Of a stretch of 64,000 nucleotides of DNA, positions 8,182-16,079 are shown piece by piece. The number at the start of each line of letters is the position of its first letter. Positions within the stretch are counted from its first letter, which is position 1. The stretch is from DATBGO01 sp050011895 (GTDB lineage Bacteria > Actinomycetota > Actinomycetes > Streptosporangiales > Streptosporangiaceae). The stretch covers positions 51,738 to 115,737 of the forward strand of contig JBEKIF010000014.1 of the NCBI GenBank assembly GCA_050011895.1. The letters are read 5' to 3'. Both the position numbers and the translations under genes were made by a program. Below the pieces are notes generated by a model, which searched no databases, was not told the origin of the DNA, and saw nothing but the letters and a program-made list of their open reading frames with translations.

Positions 8182-9471
8182 TTACCGGCTGGGGCCTTCC
8201 TCGAGGGCTGGCTCCTCCTGGTAGTCGCTCGCGATATCGACGGCGACGCTCTCCGGGCGGAAGCCCGGGTCCAGCCGCACCAGGTCCCATTCGTTGATCC
8301 AGGCCCGCACGTACTGCCGCATCCGGGTGGCTCCGAGCCGTTCCAGGCCGGGCACGTCTGGCGGATTCCAGCCGAACGCATCGCCATGCAGTCCCTTGAG
8401 CGTCGCGTAGGCGCGGTCCAGCTCGGCATCATCGGGCGGCTCTAGCAGCAGCATCTCGTGCTCGATGTGGCGCATCCCGATCTCGGCGAGCGCCGCTATC
8501 TCATCCCACTCCGCCAGCTGTTTCGCCCTCAGCCGCATGGGGATCTGGGTGTGATCGTCCTTGCCGGTCAGGACCGCCGCCTCAAAGTCGTCGGTCATCG
8601 CAAATACGCCGATGAGCGGCAGCGGGTCGGTCTTCCCGCCGCCAAGCCATCTCGCCAGCTCGGCATAGGAGCGGCCGCGCTGGAGCAGCGAGTACCGGCC
8701 GATCAGCTCGACCTCGTCGAAGAGAATCACCCAGCCAGCTCGGCCAGCCGCCCGCAGCAGCCGGGCGGCGAACCGGAACCGCTGCCGAGCTAGGTCCCTG
8801 GCGGTGACCGGAGTGAAGCTGAATAGCCCGGCCGCGCCGACCGACCGCAGGGCGCGCCGCAGGTCGGGCATCCGCAGCGGGTCGCCGCCCCAGAACCGCA
8901 CGAGGGCGTCCACGGTCTCGTCGCTGCCGGGCAGCTCGCCGCCGCGGAGCCGCTCATGGCACAGGAGGGTCGCCGCAAAACGCTCGTCCAAGCCGCTCGC
9001 CGGGGAGTTCACCCAGCGGCTCAGCTCCGCGTAGCGCGGCGTGTCAGGGTCGAGCGACCCAGCGGCGTCCTCGAGCACGCCATGCGCGCGCCCGGGATCC
9101 CGGGCGCCCTGGATCGCTGCCCTGAAGGTCTTGACGGGGTCGTGCAGCGGGGTTTCCTTGCTGATCACCACCGTGCTGATGACGAAACCTCCGGAAGACG
9201 CAAGATGACCCAGATGCGTGAGCAGGTGGCTCTTTCCCGCGCCGAAGCCGCCGCCGATCAGCAGGCCTGACGCCGCGGCGGCGGCCGCCCCCATCTCGCG
9301 GTCCCGCTCGAGCAAGGCGGTGAACCGGTCCTCCGCCTCTGGCTGCCCCGAGCCGAGCACGGCGACCGCGTCGGAACTTGGCACACCCGATCGCAGCGCT
9401 TCGACCGCCCGGCGGCGGCCGACCAGCTCCGTAGTCATGATGGCCGGGGGCGTAACGGCCCGGGGCGTCAT
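8182..9471 (-). CDS. BREX-type (DUF2791/BrxC-BrxD-like) P-loop ATPase
   Basis: A 429-residue ATPase. Walker A is LIGGGFGAGKSH (71-82, Lys80) and Walker B is GWVILFDEVELIGR with Asp252/Glu253. DDHTQIPMRL and the C-terminal helical region resemble the DUF2791 ATPases found in BREX defence loci (BrxC/BrxD) and in other conflict-associated clusters. The N-terminus VGRRRAVEALRSG is the usual nucleotide-recognition segment. The ATG overlaps the stop of the upstream gene (ATGA, 9468-9471), so translation is coupled. No BREX methylase (PglX), alkaline-phosphatase protein (PglZ) or BrxL is in the window, so this is not a canonical BREX system. The ATPase could load or remodel a DNA-bound complex, but no substrate can be deduced. 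Confidence 0.82.
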   Translation of the reverse strand: MTPRAVTPPAIMTTELVGRRRAVEALRSGVPSSDAVAVLGSGQPEAEDRFTALLERDREMGAAAAAASGLLIGGGFGAGKSHLLTHLGHLASSGGFVISTVVISKETPLHDPVKTFRAAIQGARDPGRAHGVLEDAAGSLDPDTPRYAELSRWVNSPASGLDERFAATLLCHERLRGGELPGSDETVDALVRFWGGDPLRMPDLRRALRSVGAAGLFSFTPVTARDLARQRFRFAARLLRAAGRAGWVILFDEVELIGRYSLLQRGRSYAELARWLGGGKTDPLPLIGVFAMTDDFEAAVLTGKDDHTQIPMRLRAKQLAEWDEIAALAEIGMRHIEHEMLLLEPPDDAELDRAYATLKGLHGDAFGWNPPDVPGLERLGATRMRQYVRAWINEWDLVRLDPGFRPESVAVDIASDYQEEPALEEGPSR

Positions 9472-10487
9472 GCCACCGCCTCCAGCCGAACCTCGAGCCG
9501 GACCAGCGCGGCGAACGGGTTGGCGCGGCGCCGGTCACGAACCTCGTCCGCGACGCGGAGCTGGAGGGCGGCGTAAGCGGGCAGGCCGCGCGCCTCGTCG
9601 GTCATCAGTTCCGGCGGCACCACCGCGACCACCAGAATGCCCCGCAGTTCGTCGGTGGCGTCGATGAACTGACGGAGCACCTCGTAGGCGTCGAGCACCG
9701 CGGCCTTCGAGTAATAGAAACCAGACCTTTCCTCGGCCGGGGGGCGGCGCGCCTCGGCAATCCTGGCGTAGTCGATATGCACGACCAGCCCGCGCTGACC
9801 TGCCGCCAGCAGCAGCGCGGCGGCAGAGGAGAACATGGCCCGGGCGTTGTGCCGGCCGATCCGGCTGTAGATCAGCGCCGACCTGAGCGGGGTGATCGAC
9901 AGCAGTTCGCCGCGCAGCCAGCCGAGCACCGCGTCGTGCTCTGCCGCGTCGACGTCGCCGGCTCCGAGCTGCGCCTGCGCGAGCCGCAACATGGCCCGGC
10001 CCATCTCCGGGGCGATCACCGGATCCCCGAGCATGCTGCGCTCGAGCAGCCTGCGGATGCTCCGGTAGAGCTCCCTGACGTCAACGTCGTAGTGGCGGGC
10101 GACTTCAGCCACCACAAGCCGGCTCTCCTCGGGAACGGCGAAGCCAGCGGCGTCATAGGCGGCCCGCACCACGGCCGCTGCTAGCTGCTCCCAGTCGACG
10201 GCCCGGGCGATCGCGAAGAACGCCTGATCAATCATGTGCACCCGGGTCGTCTCCGCGGAAACGCTGGCGAACTGGGCCCCGTGCCCCGCCGCAGCCGAGG
10301 CCAGCGCTGACGCCAGCCGATCCGCGGCACCGCCGTCGCCGACCACTGCCACCTTGACCGCCGCCCCGCCCGCCGGCAGGTAGTCCCTCACATACTCATT
10401 GGCCAGGAAGCTGGCATAGTCGTCGACCTTGAGAACGCCTCCGCCCAGAACGCCGCCCGGCGGCGCGGTCTGACCCACGACACTCAT
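9468..10487 (-). CDS. Catalytically degenerate DUF2791-like ATPase paralogue
   Basis: This 339-residue protein has the architecture of its downstream neighbour but no P-loop: the Walker A position reads VAVVGDGGAADRL (about 47-58) with no Lys. The Walker B strand is GLVVHIDYARIAE, with Asp239 kept and the following Glu replaced by Tyr. The C-terminal part, AYEVLRQFIDATDELRGILVV...RANPFAALVRLE, is strongly DUF2791-like. A pseudo-ATPase beside an active one suggests a hetero-oligomer in which this subunit is structural or regulatory. The ATG at 10487 forms an ATGA overlap with the upstream stop, which decides it against the longer 10520 frame. It is the middle gene of a three-gene unit. Confidence 0.7.
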   Translation of the reverse strand: MSVVGQTAPPGGVLGGGVLKVDDYASFLANEYVRDYLPAGGAAVKVAVVGDGGAADRLASALASAAAGHGAQFASVSAETTRVHMIDQAFFAIARAVDWEQLAAAVVRAAYDAAGFAVPEESRLVVAEVARHYDVDVRELYRSIRRLLERSMLGDPVIAPEMGRAMLRLAQAQLGAGDVDAAEHDAVLGWLRGELLSITPLRSALIYSRIGRHNARAMFSSAAALLLAAGQRGLVVHIDYARIAEARRPPAEERSGFYYSKAAVLDAYEVLRQFIDATDELRGILVVAVVPPELMTDEARGLPAYAALQLRVADEVRDRRRANPFAALVRLEVRLEAVA

Positions 10488-11272
10488 CGCGACACCTGCC
10501 CGCCGAACGACACGCCCCAATACCGCTGCTGCTGCCCGGTGCGGGCAACCGTCGTCAGCACGCCGCCGGTCCTGGTGCCGCTGCTGGCGTGCCAGCGCAG
10601 CGTCCGCCCATCCCGCGTCTGCCGTGCCCCCGCCTGATCGAGCAGGTAAAGATCCCGGGCGAACTCGGGCCGCGTGTACTCCCGGGCCTGGCCGGGCAGC
10701 AGCGTGAGCACCGCCCAGATGTCCGTCAGGCGCGCCACCGTGTCCGGCTTCTTACCGGCCCGGGCGACTACCAGGTCGTAGCCGCCGGCCACGCTCTCCA
10801 GGAACTGATCGGCGCGGAATCGGGGCGGCCGCTGCTGGGTCGCCCCCAGCAATCCGACCAGGACCGATGGCCGAAGCCGTCGCTCCCGGCGCCGGTCAAC
10901 CTCGATCACCGCATCGGCGGGCAAGACCCGGACGATCGATGGATAGCACAGCATCCGGTCATCCTCCTCGACCATCGCCACGCCACGTTCAGCCGCCATG
11001 GCGAGCAACTCCTTGGCGTAGTCGCCTGAAGCGAGGTACGCGGCGTCGTCGAAGTCGAACGACGCCGTTACCTGCTGCACCGTGGTCGAAAGCCCGGCGG
11101 CGGCAGCGGCCGCCGCGTCGAGCGCGCGGCGAAGCTCGCGTACCTGCCCGCTGGCGGCGGCCGCCCTGGCCTTACGCAACTCCCTCGTCAGGCCTGCTGC
11201 CGACTTCAGCGCATCCTCCGCGCCGCCCTGCGTGTTGCTCAGCGCAGATTCGAAACTTGTCAATGACTCCAC
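10484..11272 (-). CDS. Unknown protein with N-terminal coiled coil, first gene of ATPase operon
   Basis: About 262 residues of unrecognised family. The N-terminal third is an Ala-rich helical, probably coiled-coil region (EDALKSAAGLTRELRKARAAAA...VRELRRALDAAAAAAAGLSTTVQQV). Next comes a mixed alpha/beta part with a basic DRRRERRLRPSVLVGLL segment, then a C-terminal strand-rich tail. No transmembrane segment or known catalytic motif is seen. The GTG at 11272 has GAGGAG seven bases upstream; the GTG at 11278 would be too close. The stop overlaps the next gene's ATG by four bases, so it belongs to one coupled operon with the two DUF2791-like proteins. By position it may be the recognition or adaptor component, which is inference. 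Confidence 0.6.
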   Translation of the reverse strand: MESLTSFESALSNTQGGAEDALKSAAGLTRELRKARAAAASGQVRELRRALDAAAAAAAGLSTTVQQVTASFDFDDAAYLASGDYAKELLAMAAERGVAMVEEDDRMLCYPSIVRVLPADAVIEVDRRRERRLRPSVLVGLLGATQQRPPRFRADQFLESVAGGYDLVVARAGKKPDTVARLTDIWAVLTLLPGQAREYTRPEFARDLYLLDQAGARQTRDGRTLRWHASSGTRTGGVLTTVARTGQQQRYWGVSFGGQVSR

Positions 11273-11634
11273 TGGCACGCTCCTCAGAACTCCCCTGGGC
11301 AGTTGAGATTAGCGTGCGATGCCGACACGCGGGCCTGAGGTACAAATGCCGCTGCAACATGCGCCAGCGCCGTCACTCCGGCGAGGGAGTGAACATGGCC
11401 CTCAGCGAGACGTCGCTATCCACCGGCCGGGCCCGGCGAGCCGGGTGAATTGCGCTGCGGGTGAGCTCATGACCGCAGTCCTTCCACGCTGGCCGCCGCC
11501 TCAGTGGCGGGCGGCTGGTATCCGGTGACCTGATGGATCTCGACGCCATCGGGACCGCCGAGCAGCGCCGCGCCGCAAACTCCCCGGCTCGCTCCGGGGC
11601 ACCCCGGCTCGCTGAGCGGGCTGCCGGCGGCAGA
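11273..11634. other. Intergenic region upstream of the ATPase operon and downstream of carbonic anhydrase
   Basis: No credible gene. It should contain the promoter of the three-gene ATPase operon. A GC-rich hairpin with one bulge (GCCGCCGCC/GGCGGGCGGC, about 11492-11514) has no T-tract and could end carbonic anhydrase transcription. I do not see a clear -10/-35 pair. Confidence 0.4.
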
Positions 11635-12213
11635 TCAGGACGCCAGGCCTGCCTTGGTCGCGTCGGGTACCTCGATGAGAAGCCCGGTGGCCACGTCGTA
11701 GATGTAGCCGTAGACCGGGATAGTCGCGGGGACGAGGGGATGAGCGCGGATCCGGCTGACATCCTCGACGACGCTCTGCTCGTTGTCGGTGATCGTGAGC
11801 CAGTCGATGTAGTTGGCTTCGGCCGAGCCGGGCCCGGTCCCGACATCCGTGAAGCCATCCGCGCCGAGCTGCGCGGTCTCCAGGCTGCTGGCGAGCAGGC
11901 GACGGATCACCTCGTCGGTGAAGAACTCCATGCCGCAGTTGGTGTGGTGGATGACGAACCACTCCTTGGTGCCGAGCAGCTTGTAGGAGATGACGAGCGA
12001 GCGGATCGCGTCGTCGCTGGCCCGGCCGCCTGCGTTGCGGATGACGTGGGCATCGCCCTCGCGGAGCCCGGCGTACTTGGCGGGGTCAAGCCTGGCGTCC
12101 ATGCAGGTGAGGATCGCGAAGCCACGGGCAGGCGGGAGTGCGAGGTCAGCCTTGGAACCAAACGAGTTCGCGTACTCCTCGTTGGACCGCAGGACTTCAT
12201 CGCGGACAGACAT
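11635..12213 (-). CDS. Beta-class carbonic anhydrase
   Basis: This 192-residue zinc enzyme interconverts CO2 and bicarbonate. Zinc ligands are visible as Cys37 in LTCMDARLDP, with the Asp39-Arg41 dyad, and His90/Cys93 in HHTNCGM. The strand-rich middle and the AHPLVPATIPVYGYIYDVATGLL end match small actinobacterial beta-CAs. The ATG is preceded by GGAGGAGG at normal spacing. The AT-rich upstream stretch (12230-12290) should hold its promoter. It stands alone, with no bicarbonate transporter or carboxylase beside it. Confidence 0.93.
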   Translation of the reverse strand: MSVRDEVLRSNEEYANSFGSKADLALPPARGFAILTCMDARLDPAKYAGLREGDAHVIRNAGGRASDDAIRSLVISYKLLGTKEWFVIHHTNCGMEFFTDEVIRRLLASSLETAQLGADGFTDVGTGPGSAEANYIDWLTITDNEQSVVEDVSRIRAHPLVPATIPVYGYIYDVATGLLIEVPDATKAGLAS

Positions 12214-12425
12214 GCGCTGCCTCCTCCATAGTTTTGCGCAGCTACTTACCTATTTTACAGATCGGCTTTAAACTATTATGGACGCCTGCCGGGGTCGTCA
12301 AGTGCGCCGCGTCGTCAACTGAGCAGGCCGGTCACTGCCGTTACCCGGAAACTCAGCTACCTGCCATCCGCCGCAACGGCGACGGCGGGTCCGGCCTGGC
12401 CGAGGGGACCGGGCAGACTTGGCCC

Positions 12426-13094
12426 ATGGCCGACCGCCCGGCGTCCGCCCGTCCCGCCCGCAGCTACCCCGCGGCGGCCGCCCTCCTGGCCGAGCGGGAC
12501 CCGGTACTGCGCCGCCTCTTCGCCCAGGCCGGTCCCGCCCGGGTGCGTCCGCCGGCCGAGACTCATTTCGAAGCCCTGGTCCGCGCGGTCGTCTACCAGC
12601 AGCTGGCCGGCGCCGCGGCCGCCGCCATCCACGGGCGCCTGATCGCGGCACTCGGCGGCGAGGTCGCCCCGCAGCGGCTGCTGTCGCTGCCCGCGGGCAC
12701 GCTCCGTTCGGCCGGCCTGTCCGCCAGCAAGGCAGCCTCGCTGCAGGATCTGGCGACCAAGGTGCTGGACGGCACGGTCGAGCTCGACCCGGCCGGGCTG
12801 CGGGCGGAAAGCGACGCCGAGATCGCCGCCAGGCTCTCGACCGTCCGCGGCATCGGGAAATGGACGGCGGAGATGTTCCTCATGTTCCAGCTGCGGCGCC
12901 TGGATGTATGGCCGACCGGCGACCTCGGGGTCCGGAAGGGCTTCGGGCTGGCATGGGGAATCCCGACGCCGACGGCCAAGGAACTCGAGCCGCTCGGCGA
13001 CCCGTACCGTCCGTACCGTTCCGTGCTGGCCTGGTACTGCTGGCGGGCCGCCGAGCTGTATGCGGGCGCCGCCGACAGCGCCCTCACCCGCTGA
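12426..13094 (+). CDS. HhH-GPD DNA glycosylase, AlkA/3-methyladenine family
   Basis: A 222-residue base-excision repair enzyme that removes alkylated purines. The helix-hairpin-helix is STVRGIGKWTAEMFL (138-152), and the catalytic Asp is Asp166 in PTGDLGVRKG, as in AlkA. The upstream region THFEALVRAVVYQQL is the usual glycosylase core. It lacks the extra N-terminal domain of E. coli AlkA, as is common for the short form. The ATG at 12426 begins just before the conserved part; the ribosome site is weak (GAGGGGA 16-17 bases upstream). It converges on the MazG-like gene. Confidence 0.88.
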   Translation: MADRPASARPARSYPAAAALLAERDPVLRRLFAQAGPARVRPPAETHFEALVRAVVYQQLAGAAAAAIHGRLIAALGGEVAPQRLLSLPAGTLRSAGLSASKAASLQDLATKVLDGTVELDPAGLRAESDAEIAARLSTVRGIGKWTAEMFLMFQLRRLDVWPTGDLGVRKGFGLAWGIPTPTAKELEPLGDPYRPYRSVLAWYCWRAAELYAGAADSALTR

Positions 13095-13233
13095 AGCTCC
13101 TCGCGGCTGAGCGCCCGGACCCCTCGCGCGAAGGCAGCGAGCGTTGCCTGGCTGAGCGTTCTACTCCCCGTCGGTGCCGGTCGCCGGGCGGCCTGGCAGC
13201 CCCGCGAGCATCCGGAGCCGCTGCTGGACTGTC

Positions 13234-13575
13234 TCATTCCGGCGCCCGGCCCGCGACCTGGTCGACAGCGAAGCGACGCTCGGAATCCGCCATCTTTCTG
13301 CTGGCAGCGGCGGCGAGATCGATGCCGAGGACATCAGCGAGCAGCACCAGGTAGAGCAGCACGTCAGCCATCTCCTCGCCCGCTCGGGTCCGGAGCGGCT
13401 CGCCCTGCGCGAGGCTCCGGGCGTCGGCAGCCGGCAGCCACTGGAACAACTCAGCGAGTTCCCCGACCTCGCCCACCAGCGCAAGGATCACTGACTTCGG
13501 GTCGTGGAACTTTCCCCAGTCCCGATCCGCGCTGAACCGCCGCATCCGCTCACGTAGCTCCTCAAGTTCTGGCAC
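13234..13575 (-). CDS. MazG-like nucleotide pyrophosphohydrolase
   Basis: A 113-residue all-alpha NTP-PPase of the MazG/dCTPase (RS21-C6-like) type. The metal-binding signature is split as usual: LALVGEVGELAELFQW (EVGEL, first helix pair) and EEMADVLLYLVLLADVLGID (E-x2-D). These enzymes hydrolyse nucleoside triphosphates, often modified dCTP, to clean the nucleotide pool. That suits a neighbour of a DNA glycosylase, although the two genes converge and are not an operon. Length is normal for single-domain members. Confidence 0.85.
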   Translation of the reverse strand: MPELEELRERMRRFSADRDWGKFHDPKSVILALVGEVGELAELFQWLPAADARSLAQGEPLRTRAGEEMADVLLYLVLLADVLGIDLAAAASRKMADSERRFAVDQVAGRAPE

Positions 13576-13596
13576 GCCCGCAGCATCCCATGCCCG

Positions 13597-14202
13597 TCAC
13601 CTCACCAGCGGAGCCAGCCGGACCCCGCGCTTTCGCCCGGGGCCGCGGCCTGGGCCGGTTTCACCCGAGCTTATACCGGATTTGGTGGGGATATACCGGG
13701 CATTACGGCCCCAGAAGGCCACGTAATCCGGTACAAGCACCTGGACAGGAGCGAATCGCCAGTAGGCACTGACGGGCCGCACATAGGGCCAGGACACTCC
13801 GCGCCGCAGCTGCGGGCCGGCCCCGGGCGCCCGGTATCCCGACGAGAACGACACCGCGGCGGCCGCCGGCTCGCACGATCCCGGCTTCCGCGCGCTGTGC
13901 AAGGCTGGCCGGCCCGTGCGCAGCGCCGGAAGGTCGCCGCGGCCCTGCACCTCATCGGCGGTGAGCTGAGTGCGCACGGCGATCATGCCGCAGCCGATGT
14001 CGACGCCCACCGCGGCGGGAATGATCGCGCCGAGGGTCGGAATCACCGACCCGACGGTCGCGCCCCGGCCTAGGTGCGCATCGGGCATGAGGGCCACATG
14101 CGGGAAGATGAACGGCATCGCCGCGGTGCGCTGCGCCTGCTCGCGGGTGTTCTCCTCGAGGATCGACGCCCAGTTCATCAGCCTCTTGCTGAGCTGCTCC
14201 AT
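13597..14202 (-). pseudogene. rtcB: Truncated RtcB RNA-ligase remnant
   Basis: The first 95 residues from the ATG at 14202 are unmistakable RtcB: MEQLSKRLMNWASILEEN, then MPFIFPHVALMPDAHLGRGATVGSVIPTLGAIIPAAVGVDIGCGMIAVRTQL. They include the metal-binding Cys of DIGCGM. A strong GGAGG lies upstream. After LPALR (about 13917) the frame continues for 106 residues of Arg/Gly/Pro-rich sequence unlike RtcB, so about three quarters of the enzyme, including the GMP-accepting His, is missing. The short chimeric frame could still be translated but cannot ligate RNA. The join probably reflects a deletion. No other RtcB piece is in the window. Unusual inverted repeats (TACCGGATT/AATCCGGTA; ATTACG/CGTAAT) lie in the non-homologous part near 13670-13735. 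Confidence 0.8.
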
Positions 14203-14634
14203 GGTTACCTCCGCTGGCCGCCCGCCCACCGTAGCCACGGACCCGCTGCCGGCACTCCGGGTTTCCGCCAGCTCCAGCCGAGGTTCCAGGGGCACGTCAG
14301 CCACCGGGCTGCCCGCGGAACGGTACGAGGAACTCGTAGAATCGCTCACCGAGTTGCACAGCGCGGTAATTGCCAGCCGGCCAGGCGACCTTCAGGTTTT
14401 CCAGTCAATTAGCGGCCGGTGGTAGGAACCGAAAGGCACCTCGCGAGTTCGCATTCAGCAGATTAGATAATGCGCCAATGAGCCTTCGGCAGGAAATTAG
14501 CTCATACGCCTATTTTCCTACTAGATGCCCGCCTAGGAGGCGAGTAGTGTAGTAGATCATGGTGCGGGCCGCCGGCGGCACCAGCGCCGCCGAAGATCCC
14601 GGACCAGATCACCACTGAGGGTGAGGCACACACG
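14203..14634. promoter_or_regulatory. Divergent spacer between rtcB remnant and phosphotriesterase-family gene
   Basis: No gene is seen. The right half is clearly AT-richer. It contains a compound hairpin at 14518-14547: an inner perfect CGCCT-AGG-AGGCG and outer arms CTACT...AGTAG. It ends 87 bp before the hydrolase start, so it may be an operator or a 5'-leader structure. Confidence 0.35.
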
Positions 14635-15618
14635 ATGAGCCAGGTACAGACTGTCCGGGGCGCCGTTGATACCGCCGAGCTTGGCCGCACGTACATGCAC
14701 GAGCACATCTTCGTCCTTACCGCCGACGTCCAGCAGAACTACCCCGAGGAATGGGGCAGCGAGGAAGAACGCGTCACCGACGCGATCGCCAAGCTGAAGG
14801 CCCTCGCCGCCCAGGGAATCAGAACGATCGTCGATCCCACGGTCGTCGGGCTCGGCCGCTACATCCCGCGGATCCAGCGCATCGCCGAGCAGGTGCCTGA
14901 ACTCAACATCATCGTCGCGACCGGTGTCTACAGCTACGACACCGTCCCGTTCTACTTCCACTTCCGCGGTCCCGCGCTGAACGAGGCACTCGGCACCGAA
15001 GTACCCGATCCGATGGTGGAGATGTTCGTCAAGGACATCACCGAGGGAATAGCCGGCACCGGCGTCAGGGCAGCCATGCTGAAGTGCGCTATTGATGCGC
15101 CCGGACTGACCACCGATGTCGAGCGCATAATGCGCGCCGTCGCGAAGGCGCACAACCAGACCGGCACCCCGATCACCGCGCACACCCACCCAGCGTCCAA
15201 GGCCGGCTTTGAGGTCAAGCGGGTGATGTGCGACGAAGAAGGCGTGGCGCCTGGCCGCGTGATACTCGGTCACAGCGGTGACACCCAAGACTGCGATCAT
15301 CTCTCCGAGCTGGCCGAGGCCGGCTTCGTGCTCGGCTTTGACCGGTTCGGCATCACCATCGAGGCGAGTTTCGAGGAGCGGGCGGACACGCTCGTGGAGA
15401 TGTGCCGGCGCGGATACGCGGGCAGCATCGTGCTGGCCCATGACACGTCCTGCTATATCGACTGGCTCGACCCGGTGCTCATCGAGGGCATGACGCAGTG
15501 GCACTACCTGCATATCGGCGAGGAAGTGCTGCCGTACGTCCGGGACCGGGGCGTTACCGAAGAGCAGATCACCACCATGCTCGTCGACAACCCGCGCCGC
15601 ATCTTCGAGGGCCGCTGA
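14635..15618 (+). CDS. Phosphotriesterase-family (PLL-type) metal-dependent hydrolase
   Basis: A 327-residue amidohydrolase-fold enzyme. The binuclear metal site is complete: His22 and His24 in YMHEHIF, the bridging carboxylated Lys150 in AAMLKCA, His183 in TAHTHP, His213 in LGHSGDT and Asp270 in VLAHDTS. Phosphotriesterase-like lactonases hydrolyse lactones or phosphotriesters, and this one cannot be assigned a substrate. The ATG follows GAGG at about 9-10 bases. The heme-monooxygenase-like gene starts 50 bp downstream on the same strand and could be co-transcribed. Confidence 0.9.
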   Translation: MSQVQTVRGAVDTAELGRTYMHEHIFVLTADVQQNYPEEWGSEEERVTDAIAKLKALAAQGIRTIVDPTVVGLGRYIPRIQRIAEQVPELNIIVATGVYSYDTVPFYFHFRGPALNEALGTEVPDPMVEMFVKDITEGIAGTGVRAAMLKCAIDAPGLTTDVERIMRAVAKAHNQTGTPITAHTHPASKAGFEVKRVMCDEEGVAPGRVILGHSGDTQDCDHLSELAEAGFVLGFDRFGITIEASFEERADTLVEMCRRGYAGSIVLAHDTSCYIDWLDPVLIEGMTQWHYLHIGEEVLPYVRDRGVTEEQITTMLVDNPRRIFEGR

Positions 15619-15668
15619 TCCGGAGGCCAGCCACGACGGCGGTCGGGCCTGCTGACATCATCGAGCGC

Positions 15669-15989
15669 ATGACCGTCGTGAAGATCAACGCGATTACGGT
15701 GCCAGCCGACAGCGGGGACGAACTCGCTCGCAGGTTCGCCGCCCGGGCTGGCGCCGTCGACAGCCAGGACGGCTTCGAGGGCTTTGAGCTCCTCAAGCCG
15801 ACCGACGAGCGCACCACCTGGCTGGTGCTGACGCGGTGGCGGGACCAGGCCTCCTTCGAGGCGTGGCTGCATTCGCCCGCGTTCGGCCACGGGCACCGGT
15901 CCGCCGCCGAACGCAGCGGCGGCGAGCCGCAAGCCCCGGTCGGCGTGAGCAGCGAGCTGTGGTCCTACGAGATCGCCGGATCCAGCTAA
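15669..15989 (+). CDS. mhuD: MhuD-like heme-degrading monooxygenase (ABM fold)
   Basis: A 106-residue dimeric alpha/beta-barrel monooxygenase. It lines up closely with mycobacterial MhuD (105 residues): the N-terminus MTVVKINAITVPA matches, the catalytic Asn7 is present, Trp66 is present in FEAWLHSP, and candidate heme-ligand His residues sit at 74 and 76. MhuD opens heme with ferredoxin/reductase electrons to release iron without CO. The ATG at 15669 aligns exactly with the family start; longer upstream frames do not. It follows the phosphotriesterase-family gene by 50 bp. No heme transporter is adjacent. Confidence 0.85.
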   Translation: MTVVKINAITVPADSGDELARRFAARAGAVDSQDGFEGFELLKPTDERTTWLVLTRWRDQASFEAWLHSPAFGHGHRSAAERSGGEPQAPVGVSSELWSYEIAGSS

Positions 15990-16079
15990 GGCGCTGCCCA
16001 CCCGGCACGGGGCTCCGGCCAGTGGGCGGCCGCGGCCGCGGCTGAAGAGCTGAAGGTCCCGCTGAACGGGCCCGGGACC

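Noticed and set aside
1398..11272. A complete BREX type 2 locus made of Lhr (as BrxHI) plus the DUF2791 ATPase
   Set aside because: PglX, PglZ, PglW and PglY are absent, the Lhr is the full-length housekeeping type, and six kilobases with regulator genes on another strand separate parts.
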